Source: Anaerolineales bacterium
GTDB lineage: Bacteria > Chloroflexota > Anaerolineae > Anaerolineales > Villigracilaceae
Direction: 5' to 3'
Length of the DNA: 8,728 nucleotides
Assembly (NCBI GenBank): GCA_016789205.1
Contig: JAEURF010000058.1
Span: 1 to 8,728 of the forward strand
Part shown: positions 7,233 through 8,728 of the stretch, one piece after another
Layout of the letters: each line of letters begins with the position of its first letter
How positions within the stretch are numbered: position 1 is the first letter of the stretch
Position numbers and translations under genes: made by a program
The notes under the pieces: generated by a model
Told to the model about the DNA's origin: nothing
Database searches by the model: none
Seen by the model: only the letters and a program-made list of their open reading frames with translations

Positions 7233-7306
7233 TTTCTTACTCCTCCAAAATTTTTGTGAATTCTTATTTCCCGCAATTGCGGGTGGATATAAACCATGCA
7301 GACCAT
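7229..7306 (-). CDS. Possible 25-residue leader ORF overlapping the livK start
   Basis: An ATG at 7306 opens a 25-codon frame (begins MVCMVYIHPQ, ends GGVRK) whose TGA overlaps the livK ATG as ATGA. Seven of 25 residues are Val, Ile or Leu, but there is no run of them as in classical attenuator peptides. A consensus Shine-Dalgarno lies upstream but 18 nt away, and the nearer AGG is only 3 nt from the ATG, so translation is doubtful. It could also be a chance open frame in the leader. Confidence 0.2.
   Translation of the reverse strand: MVCMVYIHPQLREIRIHKNFGGVRK
7270..7283. repeat. Perfect 14-bp palindrome in the livK leader
   Basis: CCCGCAATTGCGGG is perfectly self-complementary and starts 38 nt upstream of the livK ATG. 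As DNA it could be a dimeric operator; as RNA it would form a 5-bp GC stem with an AAUU loop. It is not followed by a U-tract, so it is not a terminator. Confidence 0.45.
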
Positions 7307-7320
7307 GCGCCTAAGTCAGC

Positions 7321-7332
7321 ATCACCTCCTTT
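7321..7332 (-). promoter_or_regulatory. Consensus Shine-Dalgarno in the livK leader, partly in a small hairpin
   Basis: The transcript strand reads AAAGGAGGTGAT, a full-length complement of the 16S rRNA 3' tail, about 90 nt before livK. Just upstream, TTCCT can pair with AGGAG through a UCAA loop, partly hiding it. The only adjacent start is ATG at 7322, 2 nt after GGAGG, giving M-L-T-stop. It does not serve a normal gene. A ribosome loading or standby site, or a minimal leader peptide, is possible. Confidence 0.4.
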
Positions 7333-7342
7333 GAAGGAATCT

Positions 7343-7380
7343 ATTTTGATAAACAAAATCCATAACCAAAATGGTTGTGG
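7343..7380. repeat. Two adjacent small inverted repeats in the livK leader
   Basis: ATTTTG (7343-7348) and CAAAAT (7354-7359) form a 6-bp stem with a 5-nt loop. Immediately next to it, CCATAACCA (7360-7368) and TGGTTGTGG (7372-7380) form a 9-bp stem with one mismatch and a 3-nt loop. Both fall inside the predicted livK 5' untranslated region. They could be RNA stems or operator half-sites; no known riboswitch family is recognised. Confidence 0.4.
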
Positions 7381-7421
7381 ACTACGTACCTTATTTCAGA
7401 TATTGCAAGTATTAAACTGTA

Positions 7422-7450
7422 ATAATACGGCGGTTTTATTCTCTGGTCAA
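7422..7450 (-). promoter_or_regulatory. Sigma70-type promoter for the livKHMGF operon
   Basis: On the minus strand, TTGACC (7445-7450) and TATTAT (7422-7427) are separated by exactly 17 bp; each hexamer matches the consensus at 5 of 6 positions. Transcription would begin near 7415, giving a leader of about 180 nt before livK. It is the best promoter-like sequence I saw in the window and lies in the gap between livK and the upstream gene. Confidence 0.65.
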
Positions 7451-7518
7451 GCAATTAAGTCTATACTTGTTTAACAAGCCTAATTTTATCTTAAGTTCAA
7501 TCTAGATTCAATGCAGAA
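7451..7518 (-). other. Gap between the cyclic-nucleotide-binding-domain gene and the liv promoter
   Basis: This AT-rich stretch contains an inverted repeat CTTGTT-T-AACAAG (7466-7478) just upstream of the liv -35 box and a 10-bp palindrome AATCTAGATT (7499-7508). Either could be a regulator site; the first sits where an activator would bind. No convincing U-tailed terminator for the upstream gene is visible, so read-through into liv is possible. Confidence 0.3.
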
Positions 7519-8010
7519 TTACTTACTCTCATTTGGCTTATACAAAAGCTGTTCACGGATTCGCAAATCTGTATTCCGAATTTTCATCGCCAAATCAGCC
7601 GCTAGGTTATACATCAGGCGATATCCCAATTGCGGGTATGTTTCACACAGCATAATAATCTTATCGCGTGAAATCACCAACAAACGCGTATCCTTTTGCG
7701 CCGCACGTGCAGAAGCGGAACGTAAACCTTCATCTACCAATGCAACTTCCCCAAAAGATTGTCCGCGTCGCAAACGTGCAACCGGCGTTTCATTTTTATT
7801 CAATTGACCCGTCACACCACGATTAATCAAAATATCAACCTCACCCTGCACAATCACATACAATTCTTTGCTAGTACTATTTTCCTGAAAGACAACCTCG
7901 CCGCTATTAAACACAACTTCCTGACACAAATTTGCAACCAACTCCAATTGAGTTGGCGTAAACTGATAAAAAATATCGCTTTGCTTCAAAAAGTTGACCA
8001 GATTGTTCAT
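7519..8010 (-). CDS. Stand-alone cyclic-nucleotide-binding domain protein (Crp-like sensor domain, no HTH)
   Basis: This 163-residue cytosolic protein is essentially one cNMP-binding domain. It shows the N-terminal helix 'NLVNFLKQSDIFYQFTPTQLE' split around residues 3-23, the beta-roll ('SGEVVFQENSTSKELYVIVQ', 36-55; 'GEVDILI', 56-62), and the phosphate-binding cassette 'GQSFGEVALVDEGLRSASAR' (83-102), with G87, E88 and R97 where ligand contacts fall in cAMP/cGMP-binding members. After the C-helix region (about 125-150) it stops, with no winged helix-turn-helix, so it is not a Crp-type transcription factor by itself; it could regulate a partner. The ATG at 8010 fits the domain start and has GAAAGG (8021-8026), though 10 nt away. 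A frame extending to 8058 adds 16 non-conserved residues. It lies 58 nt after the peptidase gene and may be cotranscribed with it. Confidence 0.88.
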   Translation of the reverse strand: MNNLVNFLKQSDIFYQFTPTQLELVANLCQEVVFNSGEVVFQENSTSKELYVIVQGEVDILINRGVTGQLNKNETPVARLRRGQSFGEVALVDEGLRSASARAAQKDTRLLVISRDKIIMLCETYPQLGYRLMYNLAADLAMKIRNTDLRIREQLLYKPNESK

Positions 8011-8068
8011 ATCAAAAAAACCTTTCAAAAGTTTAACATAATCATGGATGAAGTGCAACGCTTCTTTA

Positions 8069-8728
8069 CTACGGGTAAGCCTGAATCAGCCAATCTAGCG
8101 GGTCTACCTGCACGCCATTGACCCACAACTCCCAATGCAAATGCGCACCAGTCACACGCCCTGTGCCGCCCACCAAACCAATCACTTGATTTTGCTGAAC
8201 TACATCCCCCACATTTACTTGGATTTGTGATTGATGCCAAAAGCCGCTATACACTCCCCAGCCATGGTCAATTACAGTCGCATTACCGCGTACAGTCCAT
8301 AAGCCAGTGTAAACAACTACTCCAGCCGCAGGTGCTGTAATCGCAAGCCCATCACCGCCACCAAAATCTAAACCGGTGTGAAAACCGTTAATCGTCAATC
8401 CATTTCCTTGACCAATATAAGTACGCCGATTCCCAAATCGTGAAGTAAAGTAAGTAGACTCGGCGTAAGCAATAGCTGGGGAAAGAAAATCACCAGTCCA
8501 ATATTTGGTTGGTGTGGCAGGGGCTGTGATACTGATTAGTTGTTGTAACTCCGGCTCTGTAGATGCAGGGTCAATGGTAGCTGGGTCAACAAAAAGAATC
8601 GGGTCTTCCGGATAATTTCCCGAAACAATCAAAATCAATTGCTCATACGATTGTGTGCTTCCATCTGGAAGTGTCGCATCAAGCCTTAAAGGGTACACAC
8701 CCGGTTCCAACAACGCATGGACACCTTG
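8069..8728 (-). CDS. M23/LytM-family metallopeptidase, C-terminal part (5' end outside window)
   Basis: The last 219 residues of a gene that enters from the right edge; the frame is open to base 8728, so the true start is outside. The C-terminal domain is a LytM/lysostaphin-type zinc endopeptidase, expected to cut peptide cross-bridges in peptidoglycan outside the membrane. Visible are 'SRFGNRRTYIGQGNG' (about 96-110), the zinc motif HTGLD (H117, D121), the active-site region 'VIDHGWGVYSGFWHQS' (H155, H165), 'VNVGDVVQQNQVIGLVGGTG' (172-191), and HLH (H196, H198). All expected metal and catalytic residues are present, so it is probably active. The preceding part (1-36, 'GVYPLRLDATLPDGS') looks like the end of an Ig-like beta domain. 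Export is inferred from family; the signal lies outside the window. Confidence 0.93.
   Translation of the reverse strand, partial: QGVHALLEPGVYPLRLDATLPDGSTQSYEQLILIVSGNYPEDPILFVDPATIDPASTEPELQQLISITAPATPTKYWTGDFLSPAIAYAESTYFTSRFGNRRTYIGQGNGLTINGFHTGLDFGGGDGLAITAPAAGVVVYTGLWTVRGNATVIDHGWGVYSGFWHQSQIQVNVGDVVQQNQVIGLVGGTGRVTGAHLHWELWVNGVQVDPLDWLIQAYP

Noticed and set aside
7318..7340. Plus-strand ATCACCTCCTTT followed by GAAGGA resembles the 3' end of a 16S rRNA gene.
   Set aside because: Only the 12-nt tail matches. The preceding bases are not 16S helix 45 sequence, and the same 12-mer is explained as a Shine-Dalgarno sequence on the minus strand.
7274..7637. 11-mer CAATTGCGGGT present twice (7274-7284 and 7627-7637).
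   Set aside because: Several repeated 11-mers are expected by chance in a window of this size, and the second copy is inside a coding region.
8011..8058. Longer start for the cyclic-nucleotide-binding-domain protein.
   Set aside because: The 16 added residues precede the usual domain start and do not look conserved; ATG 8010 has its own GAAAGG upstream.
8023..8058. TTGCAC-17-TAAACT as a promoter for the cyclic-nucleotide-binding-domain gene.
   Set aside because: Both hexamers are poor, and the implied start would fall inside the ribosome-binding site.
8069..8713. Peptidase gene as a complete 214-residue ORF starting at a TTG at 8713.
   Set aside because: The frame stays open to the window edge and the TTG lies within a beta-domain segment, so the gene is treated as 5'-truncated.
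1..8728. Mobile elements, CRISPR arrays, tRNA or defence genes.
   Set aside because: No transposase or integrase frames, no regularly spaced repeats and no tRNA-like cloverleaf were seen; the window is mostly accounted for by housekeeping-type genes.

Overview
The window looks like chromosomal sequence from a Gram-positive-like (monoderm) or Chloroflexota-type bacterium, possibly an Anaerolineae relative. This is inference. The substrate-binding protein is a lipoprotein with an Ala/Gly-rich linker and a 'YECTDAIGC' mature start and a 'CDANGDC' C-terminal motif, which I associate with Anaerolineae LivK homologues. Its permease LivM also carries a large extra membrane region. No rRNA or tRNA gene is present to settle the taxonomy.

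The core of the window (about 1580-7232, minus strand) is a complete branched-chain amino acid type ABC importer operon in the classical order livK-livH-livM-livG-livF: binding lipoprotein, two permeases and two ATPases. It is tightly packed, with gaps of 10-11 nt, a 1-nt overlap between livM and livG, and clear ribosome-binding sites. The exception is the livK-livH gap, which holds a perfect 17-bp-arm hairpin that probably sets the excess of binding protein over permease. Upstream of livK is a good sigma70-type promoter (TTGACC-17-TATTAT) followed by a leader of about 180 nt with several small dyads and a consensus-strength Shine-Dalgarno sequence that is not attached to livK. The operon ends at a perfect 40-bp palindrome, which serves as a bidirectional terminator shared with the convergent gene.

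Left flank: a truncated ornithine cyclodeaminase/mu-crystallin family gene (minus, running off the left edge), and divergent from it a 358-residue membrane-anchored extracytoplasmic protein of unknown function (plus). The roughly 100-bp region between them contains an 11-bp-arm dyad that overlaps a TATAAT box. Right flank: a small protein made only of a cyclic-nucleotide-binding domain (minus), and upstream of it an M23/LytM-type zinc peptidase gene (minus, running off the right edge).

No mobile element, CRISPR array or RNA gene was found, and I see no strong case for a wholly new system. The most interesting points are the roughly 235-residue membrane extension on LivM, the structured livK leader, and the uncharacterised 358-residue surface protein.
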